Origin: Linyphia triangularis
Taxonomy: Eukaryota > Arthropoda > Arachnida > Araneae > Linyphiidae
Direction: 5' to 3'
Assembly (NCBI GenBank): GCA_963978545.1
Contig: OZ021730.1
Span: forward strand, 10,795,796-10,859,795
Length of the DNA stretch: 64,000 bases
Shown one piece after another: positions 42,761 to 52,040 of this stretch (position 1 is the stretch's first letter; each line of letters starts with the position of its first letter). The notes beneath the pieces are model-generated. The model saw only the letters and a list, made by a program, of their open reading frames with translations, made no database searches and had not been told where the DNA came from. The position numbers and the translations under genes were made by a program.

Positions 42761-45700
42761 CTAGATGTGATTTAAAAACCCGATTGACCTTAAAAAAGCA
42801 AAAAGATTTGGATGGGGAGTTTCCCCTATCAAATCCTGAAGACTTAAACTGGAACTCTTAAAAAACCTAAGACGATGCGTCTGAAACTTAGGACAAGAAA
42901 TTAAAATATGAACCACAGTAAGATCGCAACGACAAATATCGCAAACAGGTGGATCTTCTCCCAGCAATAGATGTCGATGCGTCAATCGGGTGTGACCAAT
43001 GCGCAGACGAGTCAGTTTGACATCTGTCCGACGCATTGGATTAACTGGCCATTTAAGAAGATGATTTTTGATAAAATGAAGTTTGTTATTAACCTGCAAA
43101 TCCCATGCTTCTTGACGTAAGGATAATATAAACTTGTGAATTGAAGTCTTAATATCTTGGTAGGGAACTGGCTGTTGCAGCGGGATTGAAGCCGCTTTAG
43201 CAGCAGAATCAGCCAATTCATTTCCTGAAATTCCAATGTGACTAGGTACCCAGCAGAACAATATAATAAATCCTTTCCTCTCAAGTGTGTGTAATTTTGA
43301 CAAAATGTCAAAAGCAATTGGATGGCTATTGGTCTTAAAGTGCTTCAGACTTGACAGGGAGCTTAAACTGTCAGTATACACACAAAATTTGCGATTGTGG
43401 CAGAGTGAGATATGCAGCAGTGCACAAGAAATTGCTGTCATCTCAGAAGTGAAAACCGAGCAGGATTTATGAAGTGTAAAAGCGACTGTGGATGTGTCGG
43501 ACACAGTACCACAGCCAACACGTTCACCTGCTTTGGATCCATCAGTAAATACTGCTTCATAGTCAGCATACTGAGAGCGGTGATCACAAAAGATTTGTTG
43601 AAAAATTTCTGGGGCAGTGTCTGCCTTGCAATACATCGCAAATGGATTGAGAAAGTGGATAGATGGAATATCCCACGGTGGAAAGGATTGAGTGATAAAT
43701 GTTTGGGTAACTACGTCACTAAGAGCTGCATCCAACAAGATGGATTTCGCTCTTTCAGAAAATGGTCGGATGTTCGATGGGCGAGCATCATATAACCTAC
43801 CAAGATAGGCATCAAGTCTCAACTTACGTAAAGGGTGAAAAGGATCAGACATAATTCTACAGTAGTAGTTGGCGCTTAATTTTTTACGTCTCAAGTCAAG
43901 TGGAAGGAGACTACACTCTGTCAACAGACTTTCAATGGGTGAAGTGCGAAATGCACCTGAACAAATACGGGCAGCAGTGTGATGGACAGTATCCAACCTT
44001 CGTAGAAGGGATACTCCTGCAGACCCATACGTAACACATCCGTAATCAATGCGAGATAAGATTACAGATTGGTAGATACGCAGCAAAGAAGTGCGGTCAG
44101 CACCCCAAGAAGTATTTGAAAGTACTTTGAGGATATTAAGCGATTTATCGCACTTCTTGCGCAAGTGTACAATATGTGGGAGAAAATTTAACTTATTGTC
44201 AAAGATAACTCCCAGGTATCTTATCTGATTCACAACTGGGATGGGAGAATTGCGTATGTGGATTTCAGGGTCAGGGTGAAGACCCCTCCTCCTACAGAAG
44301 TGGATGCAACTGCTTTTAGATGGTGACAGTTTATGGCCGTTTTTGTCACACCATTCTACAAGTCTGTTAACAGCAGTTTGTAATTGACGTTCAATTAAGC
44401 GCATGTTTGATCCTTGGCATGAGATTTGCAAATCATCAACATACAAAGTTCCATGAACAAAGGGTGAAAGGACATGAAGGATGTTGCTAATGTGAAGGTT
44501 AAAAAGGGTGACGCTTAAAACACAACCTTGTGGGACTCCCTCAGATTGATTAAAATAATTAGAAAATGAAGTTCCAATACGAACTCTAAAAACCCGGGAT
44601 GATAAAAAGTTTTGAATAAAAAGAGGTAGATTACCCCTGAAACCAAAATTAAATAAGGTTTGCAGGATACCATATCGCCACGTATGATCATACGCCTTCT
44701 CAATGTCGAAAAAGATTGAAACTAGATGATTCCTCTGCACAAAGGCATTGCGAACATCTGTTTCTAGTTTCACGATGTTATCAAGAGTGGACCGTCCTCG
44801 TCGGAATCCACTCTGAAAAGGTGAAATACATCCATCTTTTTCCAACATGTAAGAGAGTCGGACGTTTACAATACGTTCAAAGGTCTTACAGAGGCAGCTC
44901 GTTAAGGCTATCGGTCGATAGTTCAGAGGATCCTTGGGATCCTTTCCAGGCTTCAGAATGGGGATTACAGTAGCTTCCCGCCACAACGTAGGAAAGATGT
45001 TCTCCTTCCAGATTCGATTAAAGAGAAAAAGGATGTTAAAAAGAGAATCTGGACTTAAATGGCGAAGCATTTGGTAACTGATCCCATCTGGACCTGGACT
45101 GGTGTTATGTGCTTTAGATAAAGCACTCTTCAATTCATACATCTTAAGTTCACAGTTGTAGGAATATTCAATATTGCTTTTGAAATTAATTCCAGTCCGT
45201 TCAGCGCGATTCTTAGTCACTAAAAATGTTGGACTATAAGAATCGGAACTGGATACACTTTCAAAAGTTTCACCGATAAGGTTAGCAATATCTTCAGGGG
45301 AAGAGAACACAGCAGCTCCGGTTTGAAGTATCGGGCAAGAATACTCCGGATACAAACCGTTGGCTGCTCTAACCTTCTTCCACAACTGTTTACTTGATGT
45401 TTTAGATGTAATTGAAGAGACATAACTTATCCAAGAATTCTTTTGACTCTGACGTCTAACCTTACGAGCAACTGCCTTTGCCTTTTTAAAGGCGATAAGG
45501 TTTCCTGTTGTTGGGTATCTGCGGAAGATACCCCATAGCTTCTTTTGTTTCTTGTATGCAGACTGACAGTCTGCATTCCAGTATGGTTTACAGTGCCGCA
45601 GTGTTCTAGGTGAAGTCTTGGGAATAGAGGAGTCAGCAGCATTTAAAATTGCTTCAGTGACATTTTGGACAGCAGTATCAACATCCTCACTATTCACCAT

Positions 45701-46441
45701 TGTTTCTGTTATAATAGCCAACTCAGTAAATTTTTCCCAATTTGCCCTATGGTATTTATATGTTGGTAGGCGGTTCGTCACGCTACCATTACCAGTATGG
45801 GAAATGAGAATAGGGAAGTGATCACTGTTATGTAGATCACTCCCAACAGCAAAATTCAAGTATGGCAGAAGCACAGGGGAACAAATGGCTAAATCAAGTG
45901 AGTGGAATGTTCTTGTGGGTTCATGGAAATACGTTTTCTCCTCGCTATTCAGGAGACAGAGGCAGTGATCTGATAACAACTTTTCGATCTGTCTCCCACG
46001 AGGATTCGAATTATCATTGCCCCACAGAGTACTGTGACCATTAAAGTCACCGAGCAATAAAAATGGTGCTGGAAGCTGGTCTATCAAATCATTCAGCTCC
46101 TCTTGACGGATGATAGCATGTGGCGGTAAGTATAAGCAACAGACTGTGAGAAGGGACTGTATATGAAGTCTCGCAGCCACAGCCTGTAGAGATGTGCGTA
46201 GTGTGAGTACAGTGCTGGGATAATCATGAGAAATAAAGAGACATACTCCTCCAGACACTGTATTACTACGGATAACATCTTTCCTAATGCAGCTATACCT
46301 ACGGATCTTAGATGTATATGAATCCTTCAAGAAGGTTTCTTGAAGGGCCAAACATGCTGGATGGTAAGTAGAAACGATGTTCTTAACATCATCCTTCCTA
46401 GACCTAAAACCGCGACAGTTCCAAGAAACAAAAGAAGCCAT
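42761..46441 (-). CDS. LINE J2 ORF2 polyprotein: endonuclease, reverse transcriptase, RNase H
   Basis: This 1226-residue protein would nick target DNA, reverse-transcribe the element RNA and degrade RNA. Domains: apurinic-type endonuclease at about 1-215 (NCRGF, LLLGDFNGH 129-137, SDHFPI 206-211); RT at about 445-720 (SPGPDGIS, YRPIAL, QSGFRRGRST, FFDIEKAYDHTW, GVPQGC, catalytic YVDD 667-670); RNase H at about 960-1085 (DGSK 967, E1000, D1024, ELAD 1075-1078); and a C-terminal CxxC...H...C knuckle (1167-1183). No frame lesion is seen and all key residues are present. RNase H places it near the I group, although similar spider proteins are usually labelled jockey. The start ATG overlaps the ORF1 stop (TAATG at 46443-46439). 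Confidence 0.95.
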   Translation of the reverse strand: MASFVSWNCRGFRSRKDDVKNIVSTYHPACLALQETFLKDSYTSKIRRYSCIRKDVIRSNTVSGGVCLFISHDYPSTVLTLRTSLQAVAARLHIQSLLTVCCLYLPPHAIIRQEELNDLIDQLPAPFLLLGDFNGHSTLWGNDNSNPRGRQIEKLLSDHCLCLLNSEEKTYFHEPTRTFHSLDLAICSPVLLPYLNFAVGSDLHNSDHFPILISHTGNGSVTNRLPTYKYHRANWEKFTELAIITETMVNSEDVDTAVQNVTEAILNAADSSIPKTSPRTLRHCKPYWNADCQSAYKKQKKLWGIFRRYPTTGNLIAFKKAKAVARKVRRQSQKNSWISYVSSITSKTSSKQLWKKVRAANGLYPEYSCPILQTGAAVFSSPEDIANLIGETFESVSSSDSYSPTFLVTKNRAERTGINFKSNIEYSYNCELKMYELKSALSKAHNTSPGPDGISYQMLRHLSPDSLFNILFLFNRIWKENIFPTLWREATVIPILKPGKDPKDPLNYRPIALTSCLCKTFERIVNVRLSYMLEKDGCISPFQSGFRRGRSTLDNIVKLETDVRNAFVQRNHLVSIFFDIEKAYDHTWRYGILQTLFNFGFRGNLPLFIQNFLSSRVFRVRIGTSFSNYFNQSEGVPQGCVLSVTLFNLHISNILHVLSPFVHGTLYVDDLQISCQGSNMRLIERQLQTAVNRLVEWCDKNGHKLSPSKSSCIHFCRRRGLHPDPEIHIRNSPIPVVNQIRYLGVIFDNKLNFLPHIVHLRKKCDKSLNILKVLSNTSWGADRTSLLRIYQSVILSRIDYGCVTYGSAGVSLLRRLDTVHHTAARICSGAFRTSPIESLLTECSLLPLDLRRKKLSANYYCRIMSDPFHPLRKLRLDAYLGRLYDARPSNIRPFSERAKSILLDAALSDVVTQTFITQSFPPWDIPSIHFLNPFAMYCKADTAPEIFQQIFCDHRSQYADYEAVFTDGSKAGERVGCGTVSDTSTVAFTLHKSCSVFTSEMTAISCALLHISLCHNRKFCVYTDSLSSLSSLKHFKTNSHPIAFDILSKLHTLERKGFIILFCWVPSHIGISGNELADSAAKAASIPLQQPVPYQDIKTSIHKFILSLRQEAWDLQVNNKLHFIKNHLLKWPVNPMRRTDVKLTRLRIGHTRLTHRHLLLGEDPPVCDICRCDLTVVHILISCPKFQTHRLRFFKSSSLSLQDLIGETPHPNLFAFLRSIGFLNHI

Positions 46442-47571
46442 TAACTATTTACAGATATGTTGAAAGTGGGGTCAGGATCTTCAAAACACTCCTCGTCATC
46501 AGATGGGTAAAGTCTTACCTCATCTGAGTCATTATGTGAATCGAGGATACTAAAAGGATTGGCAAGTTTCCCTCTAGGAACGCCAACCTTTGCCGACTTC
46601 AATTTAATTGCCTGAAGTGCCTTCGACTTTGCAAGTGATTTTTTGAGAAGAATCGGTTTTTTGGTACTTTCCGAAGAAGATGGTCGTGATGGTAATCTGG
46701 TATGTGACAAGCTAAGTGGTTCAGTCTGAGTGCTTTGGCTACATACTGACTTTTTGCAAGCATCAGCATATGCTACGCCCACACGTGGAGTCCGAGCTTC
46801 AACTTGTTTTTTCGCCTCGAAGTACGATACATTTTGATTGGCACGTACAGTCTGAATTTCTTTCTCCATCACAAACTGTGGACATTTGCGGAAGAAAGAT
46901 GGGTGTGTGCCTTCACAATTCACACACTTTTCAGGTGCAGTGCAACCAGAACTACCATGACCACTTCCTGCACAACGTGCGCAGATTTCAATTTTCCCGC
47001 GGCAAGCCGTTTGGGAATGTCCATATCTCTGGCACTTAAAGCAGCGAAGTGGATTAGGTATGTACGGTCGGATTTTACAATTCAGATACCCGGCTTTCAC
47101 GTGTGTTGGCAGCGTTGGCCTGTCAAAAGTCAGTATGAGATGTTTAGTTGGTAATATATTGCCATCTTTCCGTATAGTTATACGGTAAACAGCTGAAACT
47201 TGCTGATCACGCAAATGATCCAAAATCTCCTCCTCAGTAGTATGATAGAGGTCAGATTCGGATATTACCCCACGAGATTTATTAAGTGACGCATGTGCAG
47301 TCACAGTCACTGGGAAAGTCCCGAAAACTTCAATCTTCAAAATACTCTCCACTTGGTTGGTGTTTTTGACTTCAATTAATAAGTCGCCAGACCTCAGTTT
47401 CTTAACTGAAGCAACCTCTCCAACGTAAGACTTCAGTGCCTTTTCAATTAAGAAGGGAGAAACCTTCTCAAAAGAGCCTTCTAATCTTTTAATAATGAAA
47501 TATTTTGCTGCTAGTACATGACCTTGTTGCTCCCCACGAGGGGGAGGAGAGAAAAAAGATTTACTTGCCAT
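46441..47571 (-). CDS. LINE J2 ORF1 Gag-like RNA-binding protein
   Basis: This 376-residue protein would coat element RNA in a ribonucleoprotein particle. The N-terminal part has YFIIKRLEGSFEKVSPFLIE, KKLRSGDLLIEV and GVISESDLYH. Three zinc knuckles follow at about 177-190 (CFKCQRYGHSQTAC), 197-210 (CARCAGSGHGSSGC) and 216-230 (CVNCEGTHPSFFRKC), then a basic and serine-rich tail (KKSLAKSKALQAIKLKSAK) and an acidic end. The start MASKSFFSPPPRGE at 47571 aligns with the start used in J0/J1. The frame is intact, unlike J0 (nonsense) and J1 (frameshift). Confidence 0.93.
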   Translation of the reverse strand: MASKSFFSPPPRGEQQGHVLAAKYFIIKRLEGSFEKVSPFLIEKALKSYVGEVASVKKLRSGDLLIEVKNTNQVESILKIEVFGTFPVTVTAHASLNKSRGVISESDLYHTTEEEILDHLRDQQVSAVYRITIRKDGNILPTKHLILTFDRPTLPTHVKAGYLNCKIRPYIPNPLRCFKCQRYGHSQTACRGKIEICARCAGSGHGSSGCTAPEKCVNCEGTHPSFFRKCPQFVMEKEIQTVRANQNVSYFEAKKQVEARTPRVGVAYADACKKSVCSQSTQTEPLSLSHTRLPSRPSSSESTKKPILLKKSLAKSKALQAIKLKSAKVGVPRGKLANPFSILDSHNDSDEVRLYPSDDEECFEDPDPTFNISVNS

Positions 47572-48206
47572 AAGAAATGAAATGAGAATTCGGGCACTAG
47601 AGTCCCACCCACCATGGAGTCCTCATTATCGGGGATAGAGCCTGCCGGCAAGCAACAAAAATCATAAAAGAAAACTAAATATCAACAGAACTGTTACGCA
47701 CAGCATGACTCTATCGGGTTAACCAGTGCCTATACGCAAGCAGTCCATCCCTGAAGAAGCCTCCACCCTTTACGAGATTCTCAGCAAATGGACTGATCAC
47801 TTGATCCCTAGCCGCCGACGAAGTCGGACGACCAGCCGATTGATACACACGGGACCAATGTGCACCTCCCGTTTATCTGAAGCAAGGGCCAAAGTAGTGT
47901 ATTGGGGCAGTATGTCGCCCCTCAACTACCAGGATCCCCCTTTCCAGAGACACGGGTCTCCACGCACGGCAAACACGTGGGTGATTAAATGCCCGAGAGA
48001 AGCTGATTGCAACAGAGCGGCACAAAGCTTCTCAAGGGGAGCCCTCACCTCAGATGAGGTAATCACAAAGAGGGAAGGAAGAGAAGCCAAACGATAAATA
48101 TAAAACCCAAAATGTGAAGGTACAAACAGACGAAGGGTTAGATCACTGGGGCACCTCGGGGTTGTGAAGCCCGTATTTACTTTGAGAAAGTAAACCCCCT
48201 GAGGGG

Positions 48207-48853
48207 AAAAGAAACAATCAAAGATGTGGGCACATTCAGATTCGCCTACCAAACCAAAAAAAGCCCGGCAAGATTTTTCTGCCAGAAAACTGATGGCAAC
48301 GGTGTTTTGGGATGCCAAAGGGGTGTTGTTGGTTGAATTCATGGAACGTGGGATGACCATTAATCAAGACGTGTACTGTGAAACACTAAAAACATTACGA
48401 CGGGCTATACAGAACAAACGCCATGGTATGCTGACTTCCGGTATCGTTTTTTTGCACGATAACGCCCGTCCTCACTCTGCTCGCAGAACAACAGCCCTTC
48501 TTGAGTCCTTCAAGTGGGACGTTTTCAACCATCCACCTTACAGCCCAGATCTGGCGCCAAGCGATTATCACCTCTTCATGCATATGAAGAAATGGCTCGG
48601 GTCCCAGCGGTTTGATGATGACGAAGAGCTCAAAGATGCGGTCACAGGCTGGCTCAAGGCACAAGCGGGTGATTTTTATGCAGAAGGAATTTCAAAGCTT
48701 GTGAAGAGATACGATAAGTGCCTCAATCGTTATGGAGACTATGTCGAAAAATAGTGCAAAGATGTAGTTGTAAGATGTATATATTAAAATATTTTTACTT
48801 AACTTGGTGTATTTTTTTCAATCAACCGGAGGTTAGTTTCTGAATTGCCCTCG
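48207..48853 (+). mobile_element. Mariner, right half only, cut by LINE J2
   Basis: It begins inside the transposase (EQSKMWAHSDSPTKPK) and runs to the right terminal inverted repeat (48827-48853) and TA (48854-48855). Compared with 14561-15894 it differs at about five positions. The frame 48224-48754 is open through HDNARPHSA and PSDYHLF to the natural end (LVKRYDKCLNRYGDYVEK), showing the native C-terminus that the duplicated copies have lost. The left half is absent. Confidence 0.92.
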
Positions 48854-48855
48854 TA

Positions 48856-49521
48856 TATTACAAGCTCATTAGTAATAATTTTGGTGAAAGTGCTGCACAA
48901 CATATGCAATGAGATATTGAAGAAAGAAATAAGTGAAGGTAGAGTAAAGTCACTTATTTCTGTGCTGCTCAACGCTATCCAAGTGAGGCTAGGAAATGTG
49001 GAAAACAGCAAAACTCTAAAATGTGCTACCTTCCTCGATCCAAGGTTTAAGCATATAATGTTTGATGAGAAAACACGATTTAAAATAAAAGAGGACATCA
49101 AAACCATGATTGTAGAAATTCGGGCGAGTGAAACTTTGCTCCCTCAAGCAACATAGTTGTCAAACAACGTAGTGAAAGATAAAGCTGATGAGAAAATATC
49201 TGTTTGGGGTATGTTTGATAGTGAAGCTGCAAAATTCGTGCTCTCTGGCACTTGGCTTCAATCCAAGGCTATTGTAGAAGTTCAGAGGTACATGGACGAG
49301 GAATTACTGTCTCGGAGGAAGACCCGATGAAGTGGTGGTGAGAAAACGGCTATATGTACCCAAACATGAAGAATATTCTGCTTCCAAGATTTCCTGCAAC
49401 GTCCGTTCGTTGTGAATGAATATTTCCCAAGTCGGGGCAGATCCTGAATGATCGAAGTTTTAGATTATCAGTTCAGAAAGTTAAGCAGATTTTGTTTGTT
49501 TATTGCAGTAGCAATTTGTAA
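48856..49521 (+). pseudogene. hAT (zf-BED/ZBED-like) transposase, right half
   Basis: Directly after the mariner TA the frame reads YITSSLVIILVKVLHNIC, LNAIQVRLGNVENSKTL, ATFLDPRFKHIMFDE, and after stops and shifts DPMKWW, FPATSVRCE, GQILNDR, KVKQILFVYCSSNL and TAA at 49519-49521, the hATC dimerisation end. It continues the left half at 14165-14558 (...TWSDEK-Y) exactly at the mariner insertion point. At least two stops/frameshifts make it dead. Confidence 0.82.
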
Positions 49522-49683
49522 ATTTTATTTTCCACGTTTTTATTTCATATCTAATGTCTATTTTACAATTAAAATGTAAATCGCTTTTTCTGTTTTAAAT
49601 GTATATTACAGTGCGACATATTCAATTTTAGTTGTCATGTCTGCGTTTCAAAGTTCAAAATCATATGCTCAAAATTTGTTCTA

Positions 49684-49833
49684 GTTGGTTGGTTTTTTCT
49701 AGCACAAGAGCAACTTCAAGGCCATACTGAGCTGAAACCAAGAAAATCTTAAAAATTATTTAAAAAAGAAAGGGCAGTCTAGTCCAGACTGCCTTATTGA
49801 ACTCTTGCGCCAGAAAATTATACCAACCAACCA
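49684..49833. mobile_element. 150-bp fold-back element built from two opposed LINE tails
   Basis: It starts GTTGGTTGG...TTCTAGCACAAGAGCAAC and ends CTCTTGCGCCAGAAAATTATACCAACCAACC: tail sequence in both orientations. The centre has GGGCAGTCTAGTCCAGACTGCC-like palindrome (about 49770-49792). No coding capacity. Confidence 0.65.
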
Positions 49834-50299
49834 AATCCAAGTAGTCCATTTTTGAACAATACAGTTCATTCAATATTTTCTTAAGCAACAGATTAAAAAT
49901 TTGCTAAGCACTTAACATTCATAAACTAACTAATTTTGTAGATCATAATGCTCTATTAAGATTACCCACATTTTAAGAACTGTAGAGATGACTTTTTTTC
50001 CCCTTTTAAATAGGTGCTTTTTTGACCATTTGTTTGTACGTTTATTTATAATTTTCAGTAAAGCTGTGAAGCAAGTTTAAAAATCTACGAACATATTACC
50101 AACGGGAATGTAAAAAGTGCCGTAGCTTCACTTCTGGTCAGGAAGGAACAGGTTTTCTTCCTAGGTGGGAACATTTTGAGAAAATAAACCAAATAAGAGA
50201 CCCCATTTGCACATCCGCGATCAATTGAAGACGTTGAGCTTATTGAAAAATATTAATGACACTTTCGAATATATTGGCCTTAACCTATATATATAACTG

Positions 50300-50474
50300 A
50301 TAGCGGGCAATGCAGCACTCATTAATTTATTGTTAGAGTACGGGGCGGATGTCAATGCCCTTAATACCTCTTTATCAGTCACCAATACATCACGCTCTGA
50401 TGTCTTGCAATTGCAATCAAAGTGTCATCAAACTGCTGATAGAAAAAGGAGCTAATATTTTTCAGAGGAACACT
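50300..50474 (+). pseudogene. Ankyrin-repeat remnant (two repeats, frameshift)
   Basis: Repeat one reads AGNAALINLLLEYGADVNAL; a frame change near 50375 leads to repeat two, PIHHALMS...SVIKLLIEKGANIF. These are clear ankyrin signatures (LLLEYGADVN, LLIEKGAN). No flanking exons are seen. The parent gene is unknown. Confidence 0.65.
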
Positions 50475-50527
50475 TTCCTTCCTGGGGAATGCAATCATTT
50501 CAATCCCTAGCTCCAGCTCCTTGGATT

Positions 50528-50698
50528 GGTTGGTTGTTTTTAGATTATCTGGCGCCGTCAGCAACACGAGGGCTATTATGCGCCGAAACATTCGTCGTTA
50601 GACAAGCCAACATACATTTACAAACACCCATGCCTAACACGGGATTCGAACCCGCAACCTCGCGGTGCAGAAGCTAACCACTATACGGTTTGGTCGGC
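50528..50698 (-). mobile_element. tRNA-derived SINE, near full length
   Basis: Tail, body, B-box and A-box region are present; 9-10 bp are missing between the boxes (GCAGAAGCTAACCACTATA). It borders the Mutator-like remnant. Confidence 0.86.
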
Positions 50699-51390
50699 GT
50701 ATTGCCCATGTGAAAAAAAGAATGGGTACTAGACTTCGAACACTGAAATCAGAGTTTAAAAATAAGAAATTGTCCGATGGTAAAGGGTTGTCTGGCAAAA
50801 ATCAACTTACTGACAATCAGATTAACTTAATTCAAAGTTATTATGGTTTGGCAATAAGGCGTAATGTTAATAAGCATGTCTCCAGAATTATCAAAGCTGT
50901 GTGGGGTATTTATTTTCATAAATTGTCTACTGATACTACTCCGCAGCATGGACTTTGCTGATGGTGAAACTTGGTGCGGTTATAACAAGGCTTTACTGAC
51001 GGGTGAACCATACAGTCACAATAATGACTTACTTGAGGAAGCGATGGAAACTGTAAAACCTATGTCCCAAGCATACATGGCAAAACGCAGAATACCTACG
51101 AGAGTTTCAACCATTGCATTTGGGAAAGGCTTCCAAAAACAACTTTTGTTGGACTTGCAGCATTAGAAATTGGAACGAGAGATCCTGTCATTTGTTTCAA
51201 TGACGGGATTAGCAGACACAAGTTGGTTTTGAGCCATTCGGGGATGGAACCTAGATATGACGTTGGTTGGTAGGAGTTTAACGGCGCATGGGCAACACAT
51301 GGGCCATACTGCGCCACCTAGATATAACGTGCTACGGTGTTTGAAAAGCATCAATAATCGCCAGGTTAGAAGCCGAGCGTAACTTTAAAA
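50699..51390 (+). pseudogene. Mutator-like transposase remnant
   Basis: AHVKKRMGTRLRTLKSEF, KGLSGKNQLTDNQINLIQSY, KAVWGIYFHKLSTD, then a short frame slip to GETWCGYNKAL and a further shift to GKTQNTYESFNHCIWERLPK, TFVGLAALEIG, SHSGMEP. This is the repeat-abundant Mutator-like domain protein of arthropods. A 52-bp LINE-tail insertion at 51264-51315 interrupts it; the frame then resumes (LRCLKSINNRQVRSRA). Confidence 0.65.
51264..51315 (-). mobile_element. 52-bp tail-only retroposon with 15-bp target duplication
   Basis: TGGTTGGTAGGAGTTTAACG, GCGCATGGGCAACACATGGG, CCATACTGCGCC: only the hairpin tail. ACCTAGATATGACGT (51249-51263) and ACCTAGATATAACGT (51316-51330) flank it, 14 of 15 identical. 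Its removal rejoins the Mutator-like frame. Confidence 0.85.
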
Positions 51391-51618
51391 TAGCCTTTAA
51401 ACATGGCAAATTGTGAAAAAAGATTTCGGAGGCAGCTACAAAGAAGGACACATTAGAATAAGGAGCTGAAGCATACTAAATTTTCAAATCATGTAAGTTA
51501 CTCTAACTCCATCTTTTGATATGCTAGTACAAAAAACTAAATTTCAATCGTGTAGCATAAAAGTTACCCATTAAAACCAAAAAATATACTCACTTGTGAT
51601 ATATTTTTTTTGATGCAG

Positions 51619-51664
51619 ATTCAATAAAGATGAACTGGACGAACAAGAGCCAGAAATTCTGCAA
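51619..51664 (+). CDS. Candidate micro-exon X of an AT-hook gene
   Basis: The acceptor TATTTTTTTTGATGCAG ends at 51618 and the donor GTAAAT begins at 51665. The 46 nt encode FNKDELDEQEPEILQ after one phase base and end in phase 0, which fits the phase-0 start of each AT-hook exon downstream. A paralogue (exon Y, FNLEELNPPEEQEVLQ) lies at 55507. Function unknown. Confidence 0.5.
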
Positions 51665-51796
51665 GTAAATTGTTGATTTTGTCTTCTGTGAAGTTGTCAC
51701 ACCTTTGCATAAAGTTTAGGATTGCAGGGGTTACAATTGCCGTAAAGTTCCCAATATTCCTCAAAATTTTCCTAAAATTGCACTGAACGAGGGCAG

Positions 51797-52040
51797 AAAC
51801 TGATAAGGGGTAGAGGACGGCCCAAGAGGAAAAGGGGCGGAAGTAAACCAAAAAAGGCTACCCAAGACCTACCACCACCAATAGCGGGCACCTCTTCTCC
51901 TCGGGTACCACCACTAGCATCCCCTGCCACCACTTCAAGCAGCAGCAAACCCAAACCACCACCACCGAAGAGACATTGCCGAGAAAGAGTGGTTACTTCA
52001 GAAAGATCTTTAACTAACAGATCTCAAACCATATCCAAAG
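51797..52040 (+). CDS. AT-hook exon A1
   Basis: The acceptor CTGAACGAGGGCAG precedes it and the donor GTAAGG (52041) follows. Frame: KLIRGRGRPKRKRGGSKPKK, a classical AT-hook (GRGRP flanked by basics) for minor-groove DNA binding, followed by a proline/serine-rich part with TSSSS and PKPPPPKRHC, ending TISK. Length 244 nt (phase 0 in, 1 out). Confidence 0.6.

Larger units (their letters stand above)
42561..48206 (-). mobile_element. LINE J2: intact full-length jockey/I-like element, chimeric flanks
   Basis: This 5646-bp element has both ORFs open, a ~635-nt 5' UTR ending CCCCTGAGGGG (48206), and a 3' UTR with the complete hairpin tail (42561-42620). It lacks the 1.27-kb transposon and the 11-bp deletion seen in J0/J1. 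From 42561 to 43047 it matches J1 except for one 8-bp indel; beyond that it is about 3% different. The right flank (AAAAGAAACAATC of a mariner) does not match the left flank, so it is not a simple insertion. Confidence 0.93.
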
